Shown piece by piece: positions 27,510 through 35,091 of a stretch of DNA of 64,000 nucleotides. The DNA lies in the NCBI GenBank assembly GCA_036555745.1, contig DATBKV010000218.1:1-64000 (forward strand), given 5' to 3'. This stretch comes from VAZQ01 sp036555745. GTDB lineage: Bacteria; Pseudomonadota; Alphaproteobacteria; Rhizobiales; Xanthobacteraceae. The position numbers were made by a program, and so were the translations under genes. The notes below the pieces were generated by a model that was not told the DNA's origin, ran no database searches, and saw only the letters and a list, made by a program, of their open reading frames with translations. How positions within the stretch are numbered: the first letter of the stretch is position 1; every line of letters starts with the position of its first letter.

Positions 27510-28670
27510 TCAGGTCTTTGACGGATCGAACTTGTCCAGCGGACCGAAATGGTGCTCCCAGGCGGTCTTATAGTCGCCTTCGTTGTTGTGATAGTAGAAG
27601 CCGACGCGCTTTGCCCAGGCCTTCTGGCTGTCAAGGATTTTCTTGATCGTCGGAGCCTGCTGCGGGTTAGACAGCAGATCCTTCTCGACCTTGTCCCAGG
27701 CCACGAGCTGCGCCTGGAAGATCGAGGTGGGCGTGCGTTTGACGTGCACGCCGTGCTTGGTGGCCAGGGTCTCCAGGTCCTTCGAGTAGATATCCCAGGA
27801 CTTCCAGATGTCGTCGGAGTTGGCGGCCTGCCCTGCGAGCCGCAGGATCTGCTGCTGCTCCTTGGCAAGGCTATCCCACTTCGCCTTGTTGAAAAGAACC
27901 TCGATGGCTTCCGACGCCTGGTGATAGGAGCCCATGTAATAGTACTTGGCCACGTCCTGGGCGCCGAATCGCATGTCAGAGGTCGGGTTGTTGAACTCGA
28001 AAGCCTCGATCACGCCCTTCTCCATCGCCGGCAGGATTTCCGGTCCGGGAAGCTGCGCGACGCTCGCGCCCATCGCCTGGATCACGTTCGAGGCGAGGCC
28101 GACGGTGCGATACTTCAAGCCTTTGAAATCATCAGGTCCTTTGAGCTCTTTCTTGAACCAGCCGAGCGGCTGGGTCTGGAACGCGAAGACGTAAAAGCCG
28201 ACGACGTTGAGCTTCAACTCCTTCTGGACCAGGTCGAGGTAGAGCGGTTCTCCACCACCGTAATAGAACCAGCCGAGGAATTGGCTGCCGTTGAAGCCGT
28301 AGGCCGGACCAGTGCCGAACAGCGATGCGGCACGGTGCTTGCCATACCAATACGCCGGCACGGTATGGCCGCCATCGAGCACACCTTCATGCACGCCATC
28401 CATGACCGAGAAGGGCTTCACGACGGCACCGGCATTGAGATAGTCGATCTTCAGACGGCCGCCGCCCATCTGGTTGACTTTTTCGACGTAGTCCTTGGCG
28501 TAGTCGTTGATGATGTCCTGCGCACCCCACGAGCCCTGCATTTTCAGGGTCACAGTCTGGGCCCGGGAAATCTGCGGCATAGCGATCGTCGCCGCCCCGG
28601 TCAGAGCGGCACCGGCGAGGAATTTGCGCCGGGACGCGGTCTTGGACATGCGGGATTGTTCAGCACTCAT
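27510..28670 (-). CDS. dctP: TRAP transporter substrate-binding protein, DctP (operon 1)
   Basis: 386-residue binding protein. It carries a twin-arginine signal (TASRRKFLAGAALTGAATIA), so it is probably exported folded. Mature marks are VTLKMQGSWGAQDIINDYAKDYVEKV, LDGGHTVPAYWYGKHRA and the DctP segment DFKGLKYRTVGLASNVIQAMGASV, where an Arg in GLKYR usually grips the ligand carboxylate. The GPEILPAMEKGVIEAFEF segment is typical of the TRAP group with keto-acid or sugar-acid type ligands. The ATG at 28670 follows GGGAGGATAAAGCT. First gene of the operon; see the conserved leader upstream. Confidence 0.92.
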   Translation of the reverse strand: MSAEQSRMSKTASRRKFLAGAALTGAATIAMPQISRAQTVTLKMQGSWGAQDIINDYAKDYVEKVNQMGGGRLKIDYLNAGAVVKPFSVMDGVHEGVLDGGHTVPAYWYGKHRAASLFGTGPAYGFNGSQFLGWFYYGGGEPLYLDLVQKELKLNVVGFYVFAFQTQPLGWFKKELKGPDDFKGLKYRTVGLASNVIQAMGASVAQLPGPEILPAMEKGVIEAFEFNNPTSDMRFGAQDVAKYYYMGSYHQASEAIEVLFNKAKWDSLAKEQQQILRLAGQAANSDDIWKSWDIYSKDLETLATKHGVHVKRTPTSIFQAQLVAWDKVEKDLLSNPQQAPTIKKILDSQKAWAKRVGFYYHNNEGDYKTAWEHHFGPLDKFDPSKT

Positions 28671-28800
28671 AGCTTTATCCTCCCTGGGTTTTCTAAGCGT
28701 TCGCGCGGCGTTCTCGGAGCCGCTTTGGTAGTATGAACCATCCGGATAGGTTTCCTATTCCGGGCTAGATAGGTTGTACGGGCTGACGCCGCTCCACACA
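28671..28800 (-). promoter_or_regulatory. Promoter and structured leader of TRAP operon 1
   Basis: On the minus strand TTGTGT (28800-28795) and TACAAC (28777-28772) are 17 bases apart. Downstream are hairpin 1 (28741-28762: CCGGAATAGG, AAA, CCTATCCGG) and hairpin 2 (28705-28723: GCGGC, nine bases, GCCGC), then the GGGAGG ribosome site. The same promoter, GGTTCATA block and both hairpins occur upstream of the second TRAP operon (32780-32909), with hairpin 1 keeping its pairing although its bases differ. Confidence 0.65.
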
Positions 28801-29057
28801 AGGCGCGAATCGTCTCGCCCCATGAGACGTATCGTTGCGGGCCGGCAATGCCGGATTCCGCTGCGCGCATGTGCCCGGACTCCGGAACGGGCGCCGCCGC
28901 GGATGACCCCGCATCGATCCTGGGGACGGGCAGCGAGGCGCGACCCAAGCACCGGCGGCCCACGGGAGGGCGTCCCGATACGCGCTGCCCGAGACACCGC
29001 GGCGCGATCGACCGCAATGCCGCAACCCGGCGAGGCCGCCGGTCACCCTCACGAGGA
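28801..29057. other. Intergenic region between the two TRAP operons
   Basis: With the leader this makes a 387-base spacer between dctP (operon 1) and the end of dctM (operon 2). Beyond the leader it is GC-rich, without a convincing gene, T-tailed terminator or repeat. Several open frames cross it, but they are Arg/Pro-rich shadows. Confidence 0.45.
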
Positions 29058-30425
29058 TCAGTGCGAATAGAGCAGGCTCGGCAGCCACAGAATGATTTGC
29101 GGAAACAGGATGCAAAGCGCCACTCCCAGCCACTGCAGCGCCATGAAATTCACCGACGAGCGGAAAATCGTGGCCATGCTGATCTCGGGCGGCGCGACGC
29201 TCTTGAGATAGAACAGCGAGTATCCGAACGGCGGCGACAGAAACGCCATCTGCATGTTGACCATGAAGATCACGCCGTACCACAGCGGCACGTCGTCGGC
29301 CTTGACGCCGGCGAAACCGAGCAGCCCCGACCACTCCAGCCCCTTCATGATCGGCAGGAAGATCGGCACGGTGAGCAGGAGGATGCCCACCCAGTCGAGA
29401 AACATGCCGAGCACGAACAGGATGACCATCATCAGCAAGAGGATGCCGTAGGGCGGCAGCCCGGTTCCCAGGATCGACTCGGCGACGAAGGTCTGGCCGC
29501 CCTTGACGATGAAGAACCCGACGAACATGGTCGCGCCGAAGAAGATCCACATGACCATGGCAGTGGCCTTCAGCGTCGCGATCGCGGCATCGTGGAGATT
29601 GATCCAGTTCAGCCGGCGGTGCAGCGCCGCGATGACCAGCGCGCCGAATGTGCCGACGCCGGCCGCTTCCACCGGCGTGGCGATGCCCAAAAAAATCACT
29701 CCCAGGACGAGCAGGATCAGCAGGATCGGCTCGATCGTGTTCTTGAGCAGCCGCAGCTTCTCGCGCCAATCTACCCGCTCTTCCGGCGGCAGCGCCGGCC
29801 CGAGCTTGGGATTGATGTAGCAACGGATCGTGACGTAGGAGATGTAAAACCCGGACAGCATGAGCCCCGGGAAGATCGAGCCGACGAGCAGCTCGCCCAA
29901 CGATTGTTGGGCCACGACCGCATAGACGATCGCCATTACCGACGGGGGGATCAAAATGCCGAGCGTGCCGCCCGCCAGCAGCGAACCGCAAGCGAGCTTC
30001 TGGTCATAGCCGCGCCGCAGCATCGCCGGCAGGGCGATCATGCCCATCGTGACCTCGGTCGCCCCGACCACGCCGACCATGGCTGCGAGCGCGGTGCAGG
30101 CCAGCACGGTGGCGGAAGCCAGGCCGCCCTTGATCGAGCCGAGCCACTTGTAGATCGCGTCGAACAGCTCCTCGATGATGCCGGCCCGCTCCAGCACCGC
30201 CGCCATGAAGATGAACAAAGGCACCGCGGACAGCTGATAGTCGGTCATGAACGGAAAGATGCGCGACGGCATCATGTTGAGGATGGCCGCGTTTCCGAAC
30301 ACGAACAGGAAGATGGTGGCCAGGCTGCCGGTGCAGAACGCCATCGGCAGGCCGAGCGCCAGCAGCAGCGCCAGCGATCCGAACAGCAGGACCGTCAGCC
30401 ATGCGATATCGATCTCGAGACCCAA
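29058..30425 (-). CDS. dctM: TRAP transporter large permease, DctM (operon 2)
   Basis: 455-residue large TRAP subunit with the family segments VPLFIFMAAVLERAGIIEELFDAI, VGATEVTMGMIALPAMLRRGYD, LGILIPPSVMAIVYA and NMQMAFLSPPFGYSLFYLKSVAPPE. The start appears to be TTG at 30425 (LGLEIDIAWLTVLLFG), three bases after the DctQ stop; no ATG gives a better N-terminus. It is homologous to, but clearly diverged from, the operon 1 DctM (the large-subunit helix pattern is the same and the loops differ), so the two systems probably have different ligands. Confidence 0.9.
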   Translation of the reverse strand: MGLEIDIAWLTVLLFGSLALLLALGLPMAFCTGSLATIFLFVFGNAAILNMMPSRIFPFMTDYQLSAVPLFIFMAAVLERAGIIEELFDAIYKWLGSIKGGLASATVLACTALAAMVGVVGATEVTMGMIALPAMLRRGYDQKLACGSLLAGGTLGILIPPSVMAIVYAVVAQQSLGELLVGSIFPGLMLSGFYISYVTIRCYINPKLGPALPPEERVDWREKLRLLKNTIEPILLILLVLGVIFLGIATPVEAAGVGTFGALVIAALHRRLNWINLHDAAIATLKATAMVMWIFFGATMFVGFFIVKGGQTFVAESILGTGLPPYGILLLMMVILFVLGMFLDWVGILLLTVPIFLPIMKGLEWSGLLGFAGVKADDVPLWYGVIFMVNMQMAFLSPPFGYSLFYLKSVAPPEISMATIFRSSVNFMALQWLGVALCILFPQIILWLPSLLYSH

Positions 30426-30428
30426 GGC

Positions 30429-31553
30429 TCAGGCCCTCGTGTCCGTGAGCAGCACGATGTCCTTGATCAGCTTGGAAATGCCCTGCAGCACCATGAGCGC
30501 TGCGCCGATCGGGATCGTGAGCTTCACCGGCCAGTATTGGACCGCCCATTCCGTAAACGACACCTCGCGCAGGCTGACCGCGTCCGCGGCGAACTTGTAG
30601 CCGGTCCACAGCATCGTCAGCATGAAGATGAAGAAGAAGAACGAGGTGAAGATGTCGGCGATCGCCTTGCCGCGCCTGGAGAAATGCGAGTAGATCACAT
30701 CCACCCGGACGTGCTGATCCTCGCGATAGGCATAAGCTCCCGACAGCATGTACATCATGCCGAACATGAGAAACATGCTCTCATGCACCCAATTGGTCGG
30801 CGAATTGAACACGAACCGGGCGATGACCTCGTAGTAGTAAACGAAGACCGAGATCAGGCACCAATAAGCGACGAAGACGCCGACCCTCACGTTGAGCCAT
30901 TCGAGCACATCGGTGACGCGCGTGTGCATCGTCCTGGTGGGATCCTCGACGAGCTGCTGCTCGGTGACTACGGGGGCGATCGGCGGCGGCGCGGCCGCGC
31001 GCGCGGCGGCTTCGCCGACATTCGCCCGACGCACCAGCCACGGCATCAGGATGCCGTCGGCGACGACCAGAATGAGCAAGATCAGCGAAAGCCAGCGCGA
31101 AATCTTGCGATAGCCTTCGAGCTCGTCGATGGCGGCGTTGAAATCGGCATCCGCAGCGGTAGCCGCCGCCGCGGCCTGCTGCACGCGCGCGCTCAGCTCG
31201 GGCGTGACCTCAACGCCGGGCGAAGGCTGGATGCGATGCACCGCGGCGTGGGCCGATTCGGCTGCCGCTCGGGTGCGCGACACGTCCTCGCGCGCATCGC
31301 GGATGTCGACGTTGACGTAGAGCGCGGCGAGGAAAAACGGAACAAAGGCGAAGCCCCACAGGCTGCGCAGGTACAGCCGGTGCACGCCCATGAAGCCGGC
31401 CGTCAGCCAGAACAGGTAGGCGATGAAGAGCGAAACGCGTTCGGTGGTGCCGCGCTCGCGCTGGCGCCTCACCATGTACATCGCGACAAGGGGAAAGACG
31501 ATCAGGGTGCCCCAGTAGAGCCAATGGGGCAGCACGAAATTCAAGCTCGGCAT
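30429..31553 (-). CDS. dctQ: TRAP small permease DctQ with N-terminal TM2-like extension (operon 2)
   Basis: 374 residues, about twice the usual DctQ length. Residues ~210-374 are the normal four-TM DctQ (WCLISVFVYYYEVIARFVFNS, MYMLSGAYAYREDQHVRVDV, LREVSFTEWAVQYWP). The N-terminal ~80 residues hold an extra pair of TM segments with AYLFWLTAGFMGVHRLYLRSLWG, which resembles the TM2 domain motif (G-x-H-R-x-Y-L). Between them is an Ala/Glu-rich helical stretch, probably coiled coil (EDVSRTRAAAESAHAAV, ELSARVQQAAAAATAADA), and another TM (WLSLILLILVVADGILMPWLV). Start ATG at 31553. A hairpin separates it from dctP. Confidence 0.85.
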   Translation of the reverse strand: MPSLNFVLPHWLYWGTLIVFPLVAMYMVRRQRERGTTERVSLFIAYLFWLTAGFMGVHRLYLRSLWGFAFVPFFLAALYVNVDIRDAREDVSRTRAAAESAHAAVHRIQPSPGVEVTPELSARVQQAAAAATAADADFNAAIDELEGYRKISRWLSLILLILVVADGILMPWLVRRANVGEAAARAAAPPPIAPVVTEQQLVEDPTRTMHTRVTDVLEWLNVRVGVFVAYWCLISVFVYYYEVIARFVFNSPTNWVHESMFLMFGMMYMLSGAYAYREDQHVRVDVIYSHFSRRGKAIADIFTSFFFFIFMLTMLWTGYKFAADAVSLREVSFTEWAVQYWPVKLTIPIGAALMVLQGISKLIKDIVLLTDTRA

Positions 31554-31581
31554 CGTCCCTCAACCCTGCCGGTGAAAGTGC

Positions 31582-31617
31582 GATGGAGAAGACACCGAGC
31601 GCGGCACCTTCTCCATC
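31582..31617 (-). promoter_or_regulatory. Strong intercistronic hairpin, dctP-dctQ (operon 2)
   Basis: GATGGAGAAG (31582-31591) and CTTCTCCATC (31608-31617) form a perfect 10-bp stem. In RNA the inner bases GUGCCG/CGGUGU extend it with G-U pairs to about 16 pairs around a CGCU loop. It sits in the same place as the hairpin of operon 1, after dctP. Confidence 0.7.
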
Positions 31618-31648
31618 GGTATCAGCATTGCCCGTTGTTTCGGGCGCG

Positions 31649-32773
31649 TCAGAGATCGAGCTTTTGCCCTTTGTACATATCGGGAGTGACGTAGCCGAAG
31701 CTCGGGCTTTCCATGATGTCGAGCTGCGCCTTGAACACCCGCGCGGCCTCTTTGTCCTTGTTCGCCCACTTGAACCAGATCGGGGTGGCGATGCGCTGGA
31801 ACTTCTCGAGGTCCTCGATCGGTAGGCGATTGACCTCGACGCCCGCCTTCTCGAATTTGCCCCAAGCCTCCATGTCGGCCTTCTGGATCGCGGCGTGGTG
31901 GATGCGCGAGTACACCTCGATCTCGTCCTCCACCCATTGCTTCATCTTCGGCGACAGCTTGTTCCAGTGTGCCATCCCGACGCAGAAATCCATCAGGTCG
32001 ACCGGCTGATAGATCGATTCGAGACCCCGCGGTCCCATCCAGATATATTTCGCCACCTGCTGGAAGCCGAGGTCCCAGTTCACCGCCGGGCCGGTATAGT
32101 CAGCGGCGTCGACGGTGCCCTTCTCCAGGGCCGAGAACACCTCGCCGCCCGGCAGCAAGGTGGTGCGGGCACCGGCGGCGGCGAAACCTTCGGCGATCAT
32201 GCCGCCCGGCACGCGCAGCTTGAGGTCCTTGAAGTCCTCGATCGAGCGGATCGGCTTCTTGGAGTGGATGATGTTCGGACCGTGATGAATGCGGCCGACA
32301 TAATACATCCCTTGTTTCTGGAAGATCTCGCGCGCCATCTTGAGACCGTCCTTCGAATAGAAGAACACGTCCCATTCGTGCGGGTAGCGCAGGCCCATCA
32401 AGTACGACGACAGGAAGGCGGTCGCCGGAATCTTGCCGGCCCAGTACAGCGTGAACGAGTTCATCGCCTCGAGTACGTTGTTCTTGACGCCGTCGAGCAA
32501 CTCGAAGTCGCCGACCACCTCCTTGGCGGCAAACGGCTTGAACTCGAGCTCGCCGCCGGTTTTCTCCTTGATCGTCCCGCTCCACTCCTTGAAGGTCGCG
32601 AGTCCGACGCCGGCCGGCCAGGAGGTCTGGACCTTCCAGGTCGTGGTCTGCGCGGCCTCGGCGTTGCGGATGTATGGGGCGGCAACGGCTGCCGCGGCCC
32701 CGGCGACCGCGGCGCCGTGAAGGAAATTGCGCCGGCTCGCGCGGCCGGACATGCGTGACTGTTCCATGCTCAT
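31649..32773 (-). CDS. dctP: TRAP transporter substrate-binding protein, DctP (operon 2)
   Basis: About 374 residues with a Tat signal (GRASRRNFLHGAAVAGAAAA). Mature marks are TTWKVQTSWPAGVGLATFKEWS, then EDFKDLKLRVPGGMIAEGFAAAGA, where the conserved Arg of LKLRVPG should bind the ligand carboxylate, then LPGGEVFSALEKGTVDAADYTGP. This wording is closest to the mannitol/C4 and keto-acid branch of DctP proteins. Three ATGs (32779, 32773, 32767) are candidate starts behind AAGGAG; I picked 32773 because MSMEQSRMS aligns with the start of the operon 1 protein. The C-terminal sequence differs from the operon 1 paralogue, so ligands probably differ. Confidence 0.92.
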   Translation of the reverse strand: MSMEQSRMSGRASRRNFLHGAAVAGAAAAVAAPYIRNAEAAQTTTWKVQTSWPAGVGLATFKEWSGTIKEKTGGELEFKPFAAKEVVGDFELLDGVKNNVLEAMNSFTLYWAGKIPATAFLSSYLMGLRYPHEWDVFFYSKDGLKMAREIFQKQGMYYVGRIHHGPNIIHSKKPIRSIEDFKDLKLRVPGGMIAEGFAAAGARTTLLPGGEVFSALEKGTVDAADYTGPAVNWDLGFQQVAKYIWMGPRGLESIYQPVDLMDFCVGMAHWNKLSPKMKQWVEDEIEVYSRIHHAAIQKADMEAWGKFEKAGVEVNRLPIEDLEKFQRIATPIWFKWANKDKEAARVFKAQLDIMESPSFGYVTPDMYKGQKLDL

Positions 32774-32779
32774 GGGCAT

Positions 32780-32909
32780 TGCTCTCCTTGATGTTGGCGA
32801 TTTGCCGCGCGGCTTTCTTGGAGCCGCTTCGGCGATATGAACCGTCCGGACAGGGGTGCCTGCCCGGGCGTCGTGCGTAGGTTGTATGAGGGGATGCCGA
32901 CCCAGACAA
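32780..32909 (-). promoter_or_regulatory. Promoter and structured leader of TRAP operon 2
   Basis: On the minus strand TTGTCT (32909-32904) and TACAAC (32886-32881) are 17 bases apart. Downstream, hairpin 1 is CCGGGCAGG, CACC, CCTGTCCGG (32867-32846); then GGTTCATA; then hairpin 2 GCGGCT, CCAAGAA, AGCCGC (32827-32809); then AAGGAG. It parallels the operon 1 leader block by block. Hairpin 1 keeps pairing through compensating changes and a G-U pair. Confidence 0.65.
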
Positions 32910-33193
32910 GGCTCAAATTGTCTCGCGCGGCCGGGTCCGCGGTCGCGCATCCCGTCAACGTGAACAGCGACTCCTTGACAACGCCGAAGGGAACGGCCTC
33001 AAGGCGGGCCGCCGGCGAGCTTTTGGTCGGCACGTTATGCTAAAGTTGCATGCGGCGGGCGAAACAAGACCCGGGGCGAGGCCTGGAACGCTCGGAAACG
33101 GGACAATTCGGCCCAAAGCTCGGGCCAACTTGATCCGCTGGGTCACCGCCCACACCAGCCCTTCCGACGCTGTCGGCAGACAGGAGCAATCCA
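32910..33193. other. Intergenic region upstream of TRAP operon 2 and the ABC exporter
   Basis: Together with the leader this divergent spacer is about 410 bases. Beyond the minus-strand promoter I see no gene. The plus-strand promoter of the SbmA/BacA-like gene was not identified; a weak GGAGCAA ribosome site precedes its GTG. Confidence 0.4.
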
Positions 33194-34939
33194 GTGTCAC
33201 GCCTCATTTCGACGCTCGCGACCATTTGGCGGCTTGCCCGTCCCTATTTCGTTTCCGAGGACCGTTGGGCCGGCCGCATTCTGCTCGGCGCCGTGATCGC
33301 CATCGAGCTCTCGATCGTCGCGATCAACGTCATGCTCAATCAGTGGAACGCTCGCTTCTACAATGCGCTGCAGGAGCGCAACTGGGACAATTTCGTATGG
33401 GAGCTGTTGTTCTTCTGCGCCCTGGCGGCGGCCTTCATCGTGCTTGCGGTCTACCAGCTCTATCTCAATCAATGGCTGCAGATCCGGTGGCGGCGCTGGA
33501 TGACGCAGCACTATCTCGATCACTGGCTCAACGGTGGCAACCACTACCGCATGCAGCTTTTGGGCGACGCCGCCGACAACCCGGACCAGCGCATCGCCGA
33601 GGACATCAGCTTGTTCATCGAGCGCACGGTCTCGATCAGCGTCGGGCTGCTCAGCGCCTTTGTCACGCTGCTCTCATTCATCACGATTTTGTGGACGCTG
33701 TCCGCGGTCGCGCCGCTGCACCTGTTCGGCGCGAGCTTTGCCATCCCTGGCTATCTGGTCTGGGCGGCGCTGCTCTATGCCGTGATAGGGACGCTGCTGA
33801 CGCACCTGATCGGCTGGCCACTGGTCTCGCTCAACTTCCGCCAGCAGCGCTTCGAAGCCGATTTTCGCTTCAACCTCGTCCGGGTGAGGGAGAACTCCGA
33901 GCAGATCGCGCTCCTGAGCGGAGATATGGCCGAGCGCGAACGGCTGCTCGACCGGTTCGGACGGGTGGTCGGCAATTTCATGCAGATCATGCAGCGCACG
34001 AAGCAGCTGACCTTCTTGACCGCCAGCTACACCCAGGCGTCGGTCGTGTTTCCGTTCATCGTGATCAGCCCCGCCTATTTTGCCGGCACCGTGCAACTCG
34101 GCGGTCTGATGCAGACGGCGTCTGCATTCAGCAGCGTGCAGACGGCGCTGTCGTTTTTCGTCAACGCCTATCGTCAGCTGGCGGAATGGCGGGCGGTGAT
34201 CGCCCGGCTCGAAGGCTTCAATATCGCGGTCGAGCGGGCGCAGGCCGCCGCGACGGCGCAACCCGCGATCGCGGTAGAGTCGCGCGCGGGCGCCGCTGCC
34301 CTCGCCATCGAAGAGCTGATGGTGCGCCTTCCCGAAGGCACAGCCCTGGTCGCGGCCGACGACATTGCAGTCAAGACGGGTGAGCGCGTGCTGGTGACCG
34401 GCCCCTCCGGAGCGGGCAAGTCCACGCTATTCCGGGCGATCGCCGGGACGTGGCCATTCGGCTCCGGCAGCGTCCTCGTGCCCAAGGGGGCGAAGGTGAT
34501 GACGCTGCCGCAGCGACCCTATTTCCCGATCGGCACGCTTGCCGCCGCCGTCGCCTATCCGGGCGAGCCTGGAATCTTCGAGGGCGAGGAGCTGGCGGAG
34601 ATCGTCACCGCGGTGGGCTTGCCTGCGCTCGCCGATCGGCTCAGCGAGGAAGCGCACTGGAATCGCCTGCTGTCGCTGGGCGAGCAGCAACGGCTCGGCA
34701 TCGCACGCGCCATCCTGCACAGGCCGGACTATCTGTTTCTTGACGAGGCCACGGCTTCACTCGACGAAGCGGCGGAAGCTGCGCTCTATCGTCTGCTCGA
34801 CGAGCGGCTCAAAGGCACCACGATTGTGTCGATCGGCCATCGCTCGACGCTGTCCGCGTTTCACGGCCGGGGTCTCACGCTGGTACGCGAGGGCCGCCTC
34901 AACCGCATCCGTGAGGTCGCGCTCCAGCCCGCCGAGTAG
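33194..34939 (+). CDS. ABC transporter ATP-binding/permease protein, SbmA/BacA-like (YddA type)
   Basis: 581-residue half-transporter. The N-terminal ~330 residues are the SbmA/BacA-like membrane domain (AINVMLNQWNARFYNALQERNWD and YLNQWLQIRWRRWMTQHYLDHWL are hallmark sequences). The C-terminal nucleotide-binding domain has Walker A GPSGAGKST at about 403-411, signature LGEQQRLGIARA near 494 and Walker B YLFLDEATASLD near 512. The architecture is that of the vitamin B12/peptide-type transporters (Mycobacterium Rv1819c, E. coli YddA). It probably moves peptides or cobalamin-like solutes. GTG at 33194 is the start; the first TM segment follows at about residue 25. Confidence 0.9.
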   Translation: MSRLISTLATIWRLARPYFVSEDRWAGRILLGAVIAIELSIVAINVMLNQWNARFYNALQERNWDNFVWELLFFCALAAAFIVLAVYQLYLNQWLQIRWRRWMTQHYLDHWLNGGNHYRMQLLGDAADNPDQRIAEDISLFIERTVSISVGLLSAFVTLLSFITILWTLSAVAPLHLFGASFAIPGYLVWAALLYAVIGTLLTHLIGWPLVSLNFRQQRFEADFRFNLVRVRENSEQIALLSGDMAERERLLDRFGRVVGNFMQIMQRTKQLTFLTASYTQASVVFPFIVISPAYFAGTVQLGGLMQTASAFSSVQTALSFFVNAYRQLAEWRAVIARLEGFNIAVERAQAAATAQPAIAVESRAGAAALAIEELMVRLPEGTALVAADDIAVKTGERVLVTGPSGAGKSTLFRAIAGTWPFGSGSVLVPKGAKVMTLPQRPYFPIGTLAAAVAYPGEPGIFEGEELAEIVTAVGLPALADRLSEEAHWNRLLSLGEQQRLGIARAILHRPDYLFLDEATASLDEAAEAALYRLLDERLKGTTIVSIGHRSTLSAFHGRGLTLVREGRLNRIREVALQPAE

Positions 34940-35046
34940 TCGGCGCTCGTCGCATCGCCATCGCCTCAGACAGGAGGCACGGACGAGAAAGCCCCGCGCC
35001 TTGCGCGCGACGAATGCGGCAGCAGCAACCCTGCCAAAATAGCGGA

Positions 35047-35069
35047 CGGCGGCCCACGCGGAGCCGCCG
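35047..35069 (-). terminator. Terminator after the porin gene
   Basis: CGGCGGC (35047-35053) and GCCGCCG (35063-35069) form a 7-bp GC stem. On the minus strand it is followed by CCGCTATTTTGG. It lies 23 bases beyond the porin stop and could also stop transcription from the ABC gene on the other strand. Confidence 0.55.
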
Positions 35070-35091
35070 CCCTTATTTCCTCGATCACCGC

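Noticed and set aside
27437..27868. Upstream extension of the operon 1 DctQ frame
   Set aside because: Arg/Ser/Thr-rich shadow over the dctP 3' end and the intercistronic hairpin; the family N-terminus begins at the GTG at 27436.
28848..31694. A 948-codon plus-strand open frame across the second TRAP operon
   Set aside because: It is antisense to three clear genes, is rich in Arg, Gln, His and Asp typical of GC-rich shadow frames, and shows no domain.
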